A program made the translations under genes and the position numbers. Below, in pieces: positions 1-7,226 of a stretch of 8,769 nucleotides of DNA (the stretch's first letter is position 1; each line of letters opens with the position of its first letter). Origin of the DNA: Geobacteraceae bacterium (GTDB lineage: Bacteria > Desulfobacterota > Desulfuromonadia > Desulfuromonadales > Geopsychrobacteraceae); contig JAMOPE010000337.1 of assembly GCA_027064785.1 (NCBI GenBank), positions 1-8,769 of the forward strand, read 5' to 3'. The notes under the pieces are model-generated. The model searched no databases. It was given only the letters and a program-made list of their open reading frames with translations, and had not been told where the DNA came from.

Positions 1-1
1 A

Positions 2-82
2 AGCTATCTAATGACCAACCGCTTTGAAGGTGCGGCCGCGCACTATGGCGTCAATGTCAAGCACTTTTTCATGATTATTTAA
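2..82 (+). CDS. C-terminal end of an unrecognised protein (partial)
   Basis: Frame 2 is open from the window edge to a TAA at 80-82, giving the last 26 residues of a possible protein that ends GVNVKHFFMII. The stretch reads like protein (FEGAAAHYG, then a hydrophobic end), but it is too short to assign a family and I do not recognise it. It ends just upstream of the thioesterase-like frame on the same strand, so the two could have been co-transcribed. Because only 80 bases are visible, chance openness is a real alternative. Confidence 0.35.
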   Translation, partial: SYLMTNRFEGAAAHYGVNVKHFFMII

Positions 83-93
83 GTATTTCGACA

Positions 94-537
94 ATTTTTC
101 AAAGATCACGAAACTCTAAACTTCAGATAGAAGAAAAAATACCGTTTAATAAGCTCATCGGTGTCAAGGTTCATGCCCTGGAAGCGGGCACCTGTGCTCT
201 TTATCTGCCCTTTCGCCATGAACTCATCGGTGATGTCAACAGAATGACGTTACACGGCGGCGTCCTTTCAATGCTGATCGCCACGTGCGGAAGTTTTGCT
301 GTCTGGTCGATATGTAGTCCCGAGGACAAAATCGTCACCATTGACATGGGAATCGATTATCTGAGACCCGTGCCCGGAACTGATCTGATTGCGGAGGCTC
401 GGATCAGATATGTTGGCAGCCGGGTGGGTAATGCGCATACAGTTATTTATCCTTTTGGTGAAAAGGACAATATTCTTGCGGAAGGTCGCTCTGTATACAA
501 CATCCGGAGAAATGATGCGACGAGTGAATCCCACTGA
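94..537 (+). CDS. PaaI-type hotdog-fold thioesterase-like protein, start uncertain, possibly inactive
   Basis: Members of this hotdog family hydrolyse acyl-CoA thioesters in the cytoplasm. The frame shows the family pattern in order: IPFNKLIGVKV, then LPFRHELIGD, the LHGGV motif (His54-Gly55-Gly56 counted from base 94), YLRPVPG, AEARIRYVGSRVG and a C-terminal VYNIRR. Family resemblance already begins near base 121, so the first ATG (244) cannot be the true start: it would remove the first strand and part of the core. Upstream the frame is open back to base 28 but contains no ATG, GTG or TTG. ATT codons at 85 and 94 are the nearest rare-start candidates, and neither has a Shine-Dalgarno; 94 is a placeholder. 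In PaaI the seventh residue after HGG is the catalytic Asp (LADTAF); here it is Ala63 (LIATCG, GCC at 280-282). The gene may be decaying, frameshifted near 75-125, or a non-catalytic acyl-CoA binder. It precedes the lyase gene by 108 bp. The family call is firm; start and activity are not. Confidence 0.7.
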   Translation: MFQRSRNSKLQIEEKIPFNKLIGVKVHALEAGTCALYLPFRHELIGDVNRMTLHGGVLSMLIATCGSFAVWSICSPEDKIVTIDMGIDYLRPVPGTDLIAEARIRYVGSRVGNAHTVIYPFGEKDNILAEGRSVYNIRRNDATSESH

Positions 538-630
538 GCAACAACTCGACATGCTGTATGCGTATGAATTTTAACAGTTGTGAGCCGCGAACAACTCCAA
601 AATTTGGAGCCGGATCACCGCATATTATCA

Positions 631-642
631 GAGGAGAGAAGG
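631..642 (+). promoter_or_regulatory. Ribosome binding site that fixes the lyase start
   Basis: The purine run GAGGAGAGAAGG contains GGAG about 9 bases before the ATG at 646. The upstream in-frame GTG at 580 has no such motif before it, so this site decides in favour of the shorter protein. Confidence 0.8.
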
Positions 643-645
643 CAA

Positions 646-1485
646 ATGAATTACCTCCGTAGTTTCTTATTTGCTCCTGGTAGCAATACTCACGTCATGC
701 AAAAAGCCTTGAACAGTACTGCTGATGCCGTAATCCTTGATCTGGAGGATGCTGTTTCCATTTCCGAAAAGAAATCCACCAGAACCCAGGTCTTTGAATT
801 GTTGAAATCCACCGAATGGTTGCGGCGGATATATATTCGGATCAATGGATGGGAAACCCCTTGGGGGAGAGCCGATCTTGAAACTGCCATTGCCGCTGGA
901 ATTGATGGGATTATGCTACCTAAAGCGGAAATTCCAAAAGTGGTTGCAGAAATTGCTGAATTGCTGCCGGCAGATGTTGATTTTATTCCCTTGGTGGAGA
1001 CAGCCAGGGGAATTTTGAATGCATATGACATTGCTATTTGCCATGATCGTATTTCCCGGTTGGCTTTCGGTGCTGTAGATTTTTCTACGGATATAGGTAC
1101 AGATTATTCAAAAAGCGGTATTGCTCTACTCCATGCTCGTTCTCATCTGGTTCTTGTGTCGCGGGCAGCTGACTTATTGCCTCCGATCGATACGGTTTTC
1201 CCTGATCTTCTCGATATGGTCGGGTTTGCGGATGAACTGGATCAAGTCAAGCAGCTAGGTATGTTTGGCAAACTGGCGATTCATCCAAAACAGCTTGATC
1301 CAATCCACACAACATTTACTCCCAGCCGCGATGAGATTACAGAGGCGCGCGAAGTGGTTCGAGCGTTCGAAAAAGCGGAACAAAAGGGGATTGCCGCCCT
1401 GGAGATTCAAGGTAAATTTATTGATTATCCCGTTTACCGGCACGCCAAAAAAGTTGTTCTCCTGGCAGAGATGCTAACGTTATAA
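646..1485 (+). CDS. CitE-like acyl-CoA lyase (HpcH/HpaI aldolase/citrate lyase beta family)
   Basis: This 279-residue TIM-barrel protein belongs to the CitE/malyl-CoA lyase group, which performs Mg2+-dependent retro-Claisen cleavage of acyl-CoAs such as citryl-, citramalyl- or malyl-CoA. Visible signatures are LRSFLFAPGSN (4-14), DAVILDLEDAV (27-37), YIRINGWETPWG with Arg65, GIMLPKAE (88-95), PLVETARG with Glu118, FGAVDFSTDIG with Asp145 and AIHPKQLDPI (211-220). By family analogy Arg65 binds substrate and Glu118/Asp145 hold Mg2+. Asp260 in FIDYPVYRHA matches the C-terminal aspartate that acts across subunits in related lyases. The length suits stand-alone CitE-like enzymes rather than the larger malate synthase relatives. 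No citrate-lyase alpha or gamma subunit lies nearby, so a free-CoA substrate is more likely than the citrate lyase complex. A GTG at 580 would add 22 unconserved residues and lacks a ribosome binding site. The exact substrate cannot be read. Confidence 0.9.
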   Translation: MNYLRSFLFAPGSNTHVMQKALNSTADAVILDLEDAVSISEKKSTRTQVFELLKSTEWLRRIYIRINGWETPWGRADLETAIAAGIDGIMLPKAEIPKVVAEIAELLPADVDFIPLVETARGILNAYDIAICHDRISRLAFGAVDFSTDIGTDYSKSGIALLHARSHLVLVSRAADLLPPIDTVFPDLLDMVGFADELDQVKQLGMFGKLAIHPKQLDPIHTTFTPSRDEITEAREVVRAFEKAEQKGIAALEIQGKFIDYPVYRHAKKVVLLAEMLTL

Positions 1486-1698
1486 ACTGGCGCACCTGAT
1501 CGAATTATTCAGATTGCCAATGAGAAACAGGTGGAGAAATAAACCAATGTATTTGACGTCAGGTGTGCAGTTAAGATCGGCGTTCTGGACGATTAGTCCC
1601 ACTGAGTGTTGTTTCCTTTGCTAAAAAACTGAAATAAAACCTGCTGCTGACTGTTTGACGTTTACGTTGATTATCCCAGTTTCAGTTTGGAGAAAATC
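1486..1698 (+). other. Intergenic gap between lyase and aldolase genes
   Basis: These 213 bases hold no convincing gene. TTGACG hexamers occur at 1553-1558 and 1655-1660, but neither has a good -10 box at 16-18 bases. CACCTG (1493-1498) can pair with CAGGTG (1527-1532) across a long loop and has no T-run, so it is not a credible terminator. In the lyase frame, 18 codons follow the TAA before another TAA at 1540. The gap is long for a tight operon, so the aldolase gene may have its own promoter. Confidence 0.4.
1689..1693 (+). promoter_or_regulatory. Ribosome binding site of the DapA-family gene
   Basis: GGAGA lies 5 bases before the ATG at 1699. It overlaps the in-frame TTG at 1687, which therefore is unlikely to be the start. 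Confidence 0.7.
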
Positions 1699-2592
1699 AT
1701 GACAGATATGCCACCACTACATGGTGTTTTCCCTTATCTTGTTTCACCTGTGGATGCTCAGGGAAATATCATGGAAACGGTTCTCGGGGATCTCGTTGAG
1801 CATCTCATAAATAAAGGGGTTCACGGACTGACTCCCTTGGGAAGTACTGGTGAATTTGCCTATTTGAACTGGTCTCAACGGCGTCGGATTGTGGATGTTG
1901 TTCTGGAAACAAATGCCGGGCGTGTCCCAATTGTGACCGGCGTGGCGGCCACCACAACTTTAGAAGCAACACACCAGGCCCGGCATTTTTCTGACTGCGG
2001 AGTTGACGGGATTCTGGCTATTCTTGAGGCCTACTTCCCAATCGGAAACAAAGGTGTGGTGGATTACTTTACAGCTATAGCGGAGACTGTTCCCGAGCGT
2101 CCGGTGGTCATGTATACCAATCCACAGTTTCAGCGTAGCGATTTGACATTGGAATCGATTCAGCAGTTGGCGCTGGTTCCTAACATCCTTTATCTGAAAG
2201 ATGCCTCGAGCAATACCGGTCGCCTGCTTTCAATCATGAATCTCGTGGGAGAAAAACTGAGGATTTTTAGTGCTTCGGCACATATCCCCGTTTGCGTGAT
2301 GATGCTTGGTGGGGTTGGCTGGATGGCTGGACCGGCTTGTGTTATCCCCGAACAAAGCGTTCGACTTTATCAGCTCGCCATTCAAAACCATTGGGATAAA
2401 GCAATCTCTTTGCAGCGTAAGTTGTGGAGCATCAACCAAATGTTTGCCAAATACAATCTTGCAGCATGCATCAAGGCTGCCTTGGAAATTCAAGGGTTCC
2501 CGGTAGGCAATCCACTTCCTCCCCAAACGCCCCTGACAACTGTCCAGAAGGAAGAGATTGAAGTCGTCTTGTCGCGCCTTGCCCATCTTTAG
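1699..2592 (+). CDS. DapA/N-acetylneuraminate lyase superfamily aldolase (dihydrodipicolinate synthase family)
   Basis: A 297-residue class I aldolase-type TIM barrel. Enzymes of this superfamily form a Schiff base between a lysine and a 2-oxoacid, usually pyruvate. The protein shows LTPLGSTGEF (44-53, the GxxGE substrate-carboxylate loop), VVMYTNP with Tyr139 as the catalytic tyrosine, and ILYLKDASSNTGRL with the Schiff-base Lys167. A glycine-rich GGVGWMAGPACV (204-215) and NLAACIKAALEIQG (253-266) are typical of a dihydrodipicolinate-synthase-like subfamily of about 300 residues. The arginine of true DapA that follows YNVPSRTG is not at the same place: the corresponding stretch is YTNPQFQRSDL. 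With no lysine-biosynthesis neighbours, this favours a catabolic or other aldolase/lyase over housekeeping DapA. The ATG at 1699 is preferred to the TTG at 1687 because of the GGAGA spacing. It follows the CitE-like gene on the same strand, 213 bp away, and a shared pyruvate-linked pathway is inferred, not shown. Confidence 0.9.
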   Translation: MTDMPPLHGVFPYLVSPVDAQGNIMETVLGDLVEHLINKGVHGLTPLGSTGEFAYLNWSQRRRIVDVVLETNAGRVPIVTGVAATTTLEATHQARHFSDCGVDGILAILEAYFPIGNKGVVDYFTAIAETVPERPVVMYTNPQFQRSDLTLESIQQLALVPNILYLKDASSNTGRLLSIMNLVGEKLRIFSASAHIPVCVMMLGGVGWMAGPACVIPEQSVRLYQLAIQNHWDKAISLQRKLWSINQMFAKYNLAACIKAALEIQGFPVGNPLPPQTPLTTVQKEEIEVVLSRLAHL

Positions 2593-2747
2593 TCGGGTTT
2601 AGATCGCAGCCACCACTGTCAATAACGCGCCAAACTCCCTCCGCGATTGTCCTCTTTAAGTTTGACCACCCCCTGCAAAGATGATCTGACAATCCACTGT
2701 CATTCCAGCAGCAGTTGCAGTCGTTCATTCATGAAAAATGTTGGTAA
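2593..2747. other. Intergenic region between convergent genes; possible remnant DNA
   Basis: This 155-bp stretch separates the ends of the aldolase and activase genes. No strong stem-loop with a T-run is visible, so neither gene has an obvious intrinsic terminator here. The 9-mer CCACTGTCA occurs directly repeated at 2613-2621 and 2694-2702, and TGACA/TGTCA (2687-2691, 2698-2702) is a short inverted pair. The sequence between 2617 and 2691 starts TGTCA and ends TGACA and contains a GTGGTCAAACTT-like string on the minus strand, which recalls the ends of some IS21-type elements. No transposase is present. Confidence 0.3.
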
Positions 2748-5700
2748 TTACAACCCAATTCTGCGTCTTAAGCTCTGTGTTCGTTCCCGCAGTTCCAAGT
2801 GTGACACCCATGCGCGCCATTTTTCAACCTCTAACGATGTATAACTGTTGAGTGCATGCAGCTCACGCGGCAATACGTTGGGAAAGGTAAAATTAAAATG
2901 CCAAGCTGTTTTTAACTCAGGTACCGTTTCCCTGTCGCGCGCCTCCTGTTCCCGGGCTTCACTGGCCAAAAGATGGAGACGGTTGAGAATGTTAACTTCG
3001 CTGGTCCCTGCATCCATATCCAATGACAGCAGATTCAATGCTGGAAACATCTCCCGAAGCTTATTCTCCACCCCTCGACCAGTAATGTGGTTGGCAATAC
3101 ATCCGAAGGGCTGGAGGCAGACAATGTTGCTGGTTCCTTCTCGAAGCATGGCGATCATTTCTGCCGTGAGCAGCCAGCCTTCACCGTACTGATTGGCCAA
3201 ACTGACAACATCGTCAGTTATTTGTGCCAATTCTCTCAGATCATGAGCCTTTTTGTAGAAACGAAATCCCTGCATAACGTGCTCAATTTGAGCGAGATGG
3301 TATTTTGAGTAAATCTCCAGCAGCCTATATTTGGTGCGATCGACAAAGGAACGTTTGAAAAATACCTTCTGATTATAGGTTTCGTTGATAAAGCACTGGG
3401 CAAAAAAACTCTGTATCGGAGGAAGAACCACTTCTACTCCCTGACTGGACAGCCAATCGATGATATTTCCGTTAGAAAAGAAATTATATTTAACGAATAT
3501 CTCTCCAACAATTCCGACCCTGGGGATAGACCGGTCGTAAATATCAATCCGGTTAAAGTCTATTACGGCTTTTTCCAAAAGATTGAGAAGGTAGGAGTAA
3601 TCGGCATTCTCAATTCCTTTCTCCATCTGGGTAAGATACTTCGTGTGTAATTTTTTTGCGGTTCCGGGTGTTTTTTCCCTGGCGGTTAAGGCCAGATACA
3701 TTCTGGCGAGAGGATCAGCAAAAATAACTCCCAAAGCCAACCGCTTCATCAGTCCCTTTTGATCGATATTAAAGCTAGGCTGAGGATTGATTTCCTGATT
3801 AGATATGGTAATCACCGGCACCTCCTCCAGACCCGCAGCAGCCAGCCCCTTTTTGATCAGCGAAACATATGAGGAGGCTCGACATTGACCGCCGGTCTGG
3901 GTCAAGATAACAGCGGTTTTCTCGGGATCGTAGCGCCCTGATTGAAAGGCTTTGATAATATCACCGGAAACCAGTACTGCTGGATAGCACATGTCGTTGT
4001 TGATCGTTTTAAGCCCCCATTCGGCAGAAGATTTATCCTGTGGCGGCAGAACCTCGACACGGTAACCGAGAGGTTTGAATGCCGCCGGAATCAGTGGCGA
4101 ATAGAATGCTGAAAAATAGGGAACAATCAAGGTTTTTCCATTGGCGGTGCCGATTATCCTACCATTTTCTTTCCTTGTATTAACGCCGACAATCCTCCCC
4201 TTACCATTATTTTCTTTCATCGCATCAAGCATGGATCGGAGCCTGATCCTGACCGCACCCAGATTCGCTATTTCATCCATTTTAATCAAAGTATGGACTT
4301 TCCCGCCATCCCGAAGGATATCTTTAACTTCATCGGTCGCAACAGCATCGGGGCCACAACCAAAAGAGGTTAATTGCACCATTTGGGTGTGGGGTGTTTT
4401 CGTAACCCACTTAGCTGCAGCGTAGAGTCTGTTGGTATAACTCCACTGGGTCAGAACATTAATATCTTTCAGCGAAGTGTCGTCGTCACTTAGGGCGACT
4501 GCCGCCTCGCTGATGACATCGACACCAAGTTCGGTCAATAAATTGGAGATGCCGTGATTGATAAGGGGGTCCATGTGGTAAGGCCGACCAGTCAGAATGA
4601 TCGTCGTCCGTCTTTGGGCAGCCCCCTCCTTCAGCTGTTTTACAGCGAGCTCCCGGAGTTGTTTTTTATAATCGATTTGCGCTGCTCTCCCTTTTTCTAC
4701 CGCTTCTGACACTGTCCGGTGGTCGATACCAAACTTATTGAAGAACAGATATAATTGATCTTTGAGGAGGTTAAAATCCTTAAAACTGATAATTGGATTG
4801 TCGAGAGGGATGCCAAATTTCTGTTCCGGATTGATTGCATTCTTCAGCAGGTCGGGATAACCGGTCACCACCGGGCAGTTAAATGTGTTTAGAGCATCCT
4901 TAGATTCCTCCTGCTCATAAACCACTGTCGGGAAGAAAATCCGGTCAACTTTTTTTTCGCCAAGATCAAAGATATGGCCATGTGCGAGCTTGGCAGGAAA
5001 ACAGATGTTTTCCGACATGACGGTGGAAAATCCTTTTTCGTAAATTGCAAAATTAGAATTGGATGAGAGGATCACTTTGAAACCGCAGCGGGTTAAAAAG
5101 GTGCACCAGAAGGGGAAATTTTCATACATGTTCAGGCAACGGGGCACGCCATAAGTGAGAATTGGTCTCCCTTCAGGTTCCATCTTGCGTTCAAATAAAA
5201 GTTTCAGTTGTGCATCAATCAGATTCTCCCCTTGGTGTTGCCTGTCTTGACTGTTGCTGAAATAACGTTCGCAACGATTGCCGGTATAGTAATGGTTGCC
5301 ATTGGTAAAGGTCAGTTGTAAAACCGAGCAGCCGTTTTCACATTTCTGACACCGAATCTTCTTTTTTGTAAAAGAGCTACTTTCTTCCAATTGCTCAATA
5401 GACAAGCCCTGGTGGTGATATTTTCCGGCAGGACGTGCAAGAGCGATACGATGATTTGCAAGGGCTGTCAGAGCGGCACCGTATGCCCCCATCAACTCGG
5501 AGATATCGGGGTTCACAACCTCTTTGTTCAGTAAAATCTCCAACGCTCGCAAGACAGCCTGATTGCGGAAGGTTCCCCCCTGAACAACGATTTTGTTTCC
5601 CAGGACATCGAAGTTCTTTAGTTTTAGTACCTTGTACAGGGCATTTTTAATCACCGAATAAGCCAACCCGGCTGAAATATCGGCGACACTCGCCCCTTCG

Positions 5701-7226
5701 CGAAGAGCCTGCTTAACTTTTGAGTTCATGAAAACTGTGCAGCGGGTTCCCAGATCAAAGGGAGCTTTGCTGTCGCAGGCAATCCTGGCAAATTCTTCGA
5801 CCCCATATCCCAGCGAACGGGCAAAGGTTTCAATGAAAGAGCCACATCCTGAGGAACAGGCTTCATTGACCTGTATCTCTGCAACGGAATGATCCTGAAT
5901 ATAGATAGCTTTCATATCCTGACCACCGATGTCGATAATAAAAGAAACCTCCGGTTCAAAATGGCGAGCCGCTCGATAATGTGCCATCGTCTCTACCGCC
6001 CCGTCATCCAACCCGAAAGCTGCCTTGATCAGACTTTCACCGTAACCGGTAGCCGCTGAGCGGACGATACGGGGAAGCAGGCCAGCGGCAGAAAACCTTT
6101 CTTTGATTTCAGCCAAACCCACTTGTACTGCTTGAATCGGGTCACCATTGTTGGCGTGGTAATAACTGTCAACCAAGGTTCCATTCTCGTCAGTCAGAAC
6201 AATCTTGGTGGTAGTTGAGCCGGAGTCAATACCCAGGAAAAGATCTTTCCCTTTTGTTTTGGAAAGATGGATACGGGCAACCCGGTGCTGTTCGTGGCGT
6301 TTTTTCCAGCCGGCAAATTCGACCTTACTGTTAAACATGGCGGGCAGGTTGTTGTTGGCGTTAGCGGTCATACGGAGGGGTTCTGACTCCGCCAGAGCTA
6401 ACAACTTACTGATAATGCTTCGACATGGGCTGCCATTACGTACCATTGCCGCTCCCATTGCGGGTAGCAACTCGGAATGATCCGGCATGATCAGGTCATC
6501 TGGATTCGTGATTTCCAATAGATCGACAAAGGCACGACGCAAACCAGGGTAGAAGGTCAGGGGGCCCCCGGCAAAAAGAATCTTCTTTTTCATTTCTCTA
6601 CCGCGTGACAAAGCGGTGACAACCTGAATGGCGACCGCACGAAATATTGATGCGGCAATATCTTCTTTAGATACGTGCTGGCTCAGCAAGGCTTGAATGT
6701 CGGTTTTGGCAAAGACACCGCACCGGGAAGCAATTGGATAAATTTTGGTCGATTTTGCGGCGAGGCTATTCAACTCTGCCACATCAACATTAAGCAGCAC
6801 CGCCATTTGATCGATAAAAGCCCCGGTTCCTCCGGCGCAGGTTCCATTCATCCGAATATCTGGGCGAAATTGTTTATCAAAAAATATAATTTTGGAGTCC
6901 TCTCCGCCTATTTCAATAAAGGTTCTGGTCTGCGGAAAAGATTTTTTTATAAACTGAGCTGAAGCGACTACCTCCTGGACAAAAGGGAGTCCGTAGGTCT
7001 CTGCTACTCCCATGCCGGCAGAGCCTGTCACTGCCAGGTCGAGTTGTACATCCCCCAACAGCGCAAGGGCTTCTTTGAAAATGGAGCGCACCGTTTCTAT
7101 GGTTTCTGCCTGGTGGCGACGGTAGCGAGAAAAAACTACCCGGCCATCTTTATCGGTGATGACAACTTTGGCAGTTGTTGAGCCAATGTCGATTCCGGAG
7201 AAAAAAAATTCATCTATATTGTCCAT
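2748..7226 (-). CDS. Giant fused 2-hydroxyacyl-CoA dehydratase activase/HgdB-like protein
   Basis: A 1492-residue cytoplasmic protein of the BadF/BadG/BcrA/HgdC activase group, which uses ATP and a [4Fe-4S] cluster to push a low-potential electron into a dehydratase or reductase. Module 1 (about 7-262) has the ATPase phosphate loop GIDIGSTTAK, IEIGGEDSK, cluster cysteines Cys130 (NGTCAGGTGAF) and Cys169 (ASRCGVFAKTD), and FAGGPLTF. Module 2 (about 329-588) repeats this with GIDSGSTTTK, IDIGGQDMK, NEACSSGCGSF (Cys457, Cys461), GTRCTVF (Cys496) and VVQGGTF. Residues 626-652 hold a CxxCxxxC...C cluster (Cys626, 629, 633, 652). A DUF2229-like region with PRCLNMYENFPFW, SENICFPAKLAHGH and NCPVVTGYP (about 686-790) follows. 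The rest resembles HgdB-type dehydratase subunits, with FGCGPDAVATDEV (Cys957), NDMCYPA (Cys1080), GGQCRASSY (Cys1115) and CLQPFGCIANHITGRG (Cys1370, Cys1376). Fusions of this type are known in anaerobes at around 1400 residues; their substrates are mostly unknown. No separate HgdA/HgdB genes are visible here. It is the second gene of an operon and overlaps the upstream gene by 13 bp. Confidence 0.92.
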   Translation of the reverse strand: MDNIDEFFFSGIDIGSTTAKVVITDKDGRVVFSRYRRHQAETIETVRSIFKEALALLGDVQLDLAVTGSAGMGVAETYGLPFVQEVVASAQFIKKSFPQTRTFIEIGGEDSKIIFFDKQFRPDIRMNGTCAGGTGAFIDQMAVLLNVDVAELNSLAAKSTKIYPIASRCGVFAKTDIQALLSQHVSKEDIAASIFRAVAIQVVTALSRGREMKKKILFAGGPLTFYPGLRRAFVDLLEITNPDDLIMPDHSELLPAMGAAMVRNGSPCRSIISKLLALAESEPLRMTANANNNLPAMFNSKVEFAGWKKRHEQHRVARIHLSKTKGKDLFLGIDSGSTTTKIVLTDENGTLVDSYYHANNGDPIQAVQVGLAEIKERFSAAGLLPRIVRSAATGYGESLIKAAFGLDDGAVETMAHYRAARHFEPEVSFIIDIGGQDMKAIYIQDHSVAEIQVNEACSSGCGSFIETFARSLGYGVEEFARIACDSKAPFDLGTRCTVFMNSKVKQALREGASVADISAGLAYSVIKNALYKVLKLKNFDVLGNKIVVQGGTFRNQAVLRALEILLNKEVVNPDISELMGAYGAALTALANHRIALARPAGKYHHQGLSIEQLEESSSFTKKKIRCQKCENGCSVLQLTFTNGNHYYTGNRCERYFSNSQDRQHQGENLIDAQLKLLFERKMEPEGRPILTYGVPRCLNMYENFPFWCTFLTRCGFKVILSSNSNFAIYEKGFSTVMSENICFPAKLAHGHIFDLGEKKVDRIFFPTVVYEQEESKDALNTFNCPVVTGYPDLLKNAINPEQKFGIPLDNPIISFKDFNLLKDQLYLFFNKFGIDHRTVSEAVEKGRAAQIDYKKQLRELAVKQLKEGAAQRRTTIILTGRPYHMDPLINHGISNLLTELGVDVISEAAVALSDDDTSLKDINVLTQWSYTNRLYAAAKWVTKTPHTQMVQLTSFGCGPDAVATDEVKDILRDGGKVHTLIKMDEIANLGAVRIRLRSMLDAMKENNGKGRIVGVNTRKENGRIIGTANGKTLIVPYFSAFYSPLIPAAFKPLGYRVEVLPPQDKSSAEWGLKTINNDMCYPAVLVSGDIIKAFQSGRYDPEKTAVILTQTGGQCRASSYVSLIKKGLAAAGLEEVPVITISNQEINPQPSFNIDQKGLMKRLALGVIFADPLARMYLALTAREKTPGTAKKLHTKYLTQMEKGIENADYSYLLNLLEKAVIDFNRIDIYDRSIPRVGIVGEIFVKYNFFSNGNIIDWLSSQGVEVVLPPIQSFFAQCFINETYNQKVFFKRSFVDRTKYRLLEIYSKYHLAQIEHVMQGFRFYKKAHDLRELAQITDDVVSLANQYGEGWLLTAEMIAMLREGTSNIVCLQPFGCIANHITGRGVENKLREMFPALNLLSLDMDAGTSEVNILNRLHLLASEAREQEARDRETVPELKTAWHFNFTFPNVLPRELHALNSYTSLEVEKWRAWVSHLELRERTQSLRRRIGL

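Noticed and set aside
244..537. Thioesterase starting at the ATG at 244
   Set aside because: Clear family sequence lies upstream in the same frame (IPFNKLIGVKV, LPFRHELIGD), and there is no ribosome binding site before 244.
580..645. GTG start for the CitE-like lyase
   Set aside because: The 22 added residues do not resemble the family N-terminus, and the strong GGAG motif sits before the ATG at 646.
529..1606. Shared 10-mer TCCCACTGAG at 529-538 and 1597-1606
   Set aside because: A 10-base match is expected by chance many times in a window of this size, and the flanks do not match.
1553..1680. Promoters built on the TTGACG hexamers
   Set aside because: No acceptable -10 hexamer lies at 16-18 bases from either one.
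1687..1698. TTG start for the DapA-family gene
   Set aside because: The TTG overlaps the GGAGA that serves the ATG at 1699.
2471..2728. Minus-strand reading frame of 85 codons across the aldolase end and the spacer
   Set aside because: It is mostly the antisense of the aldolase 3' end and has no family features or ribosome binding site.
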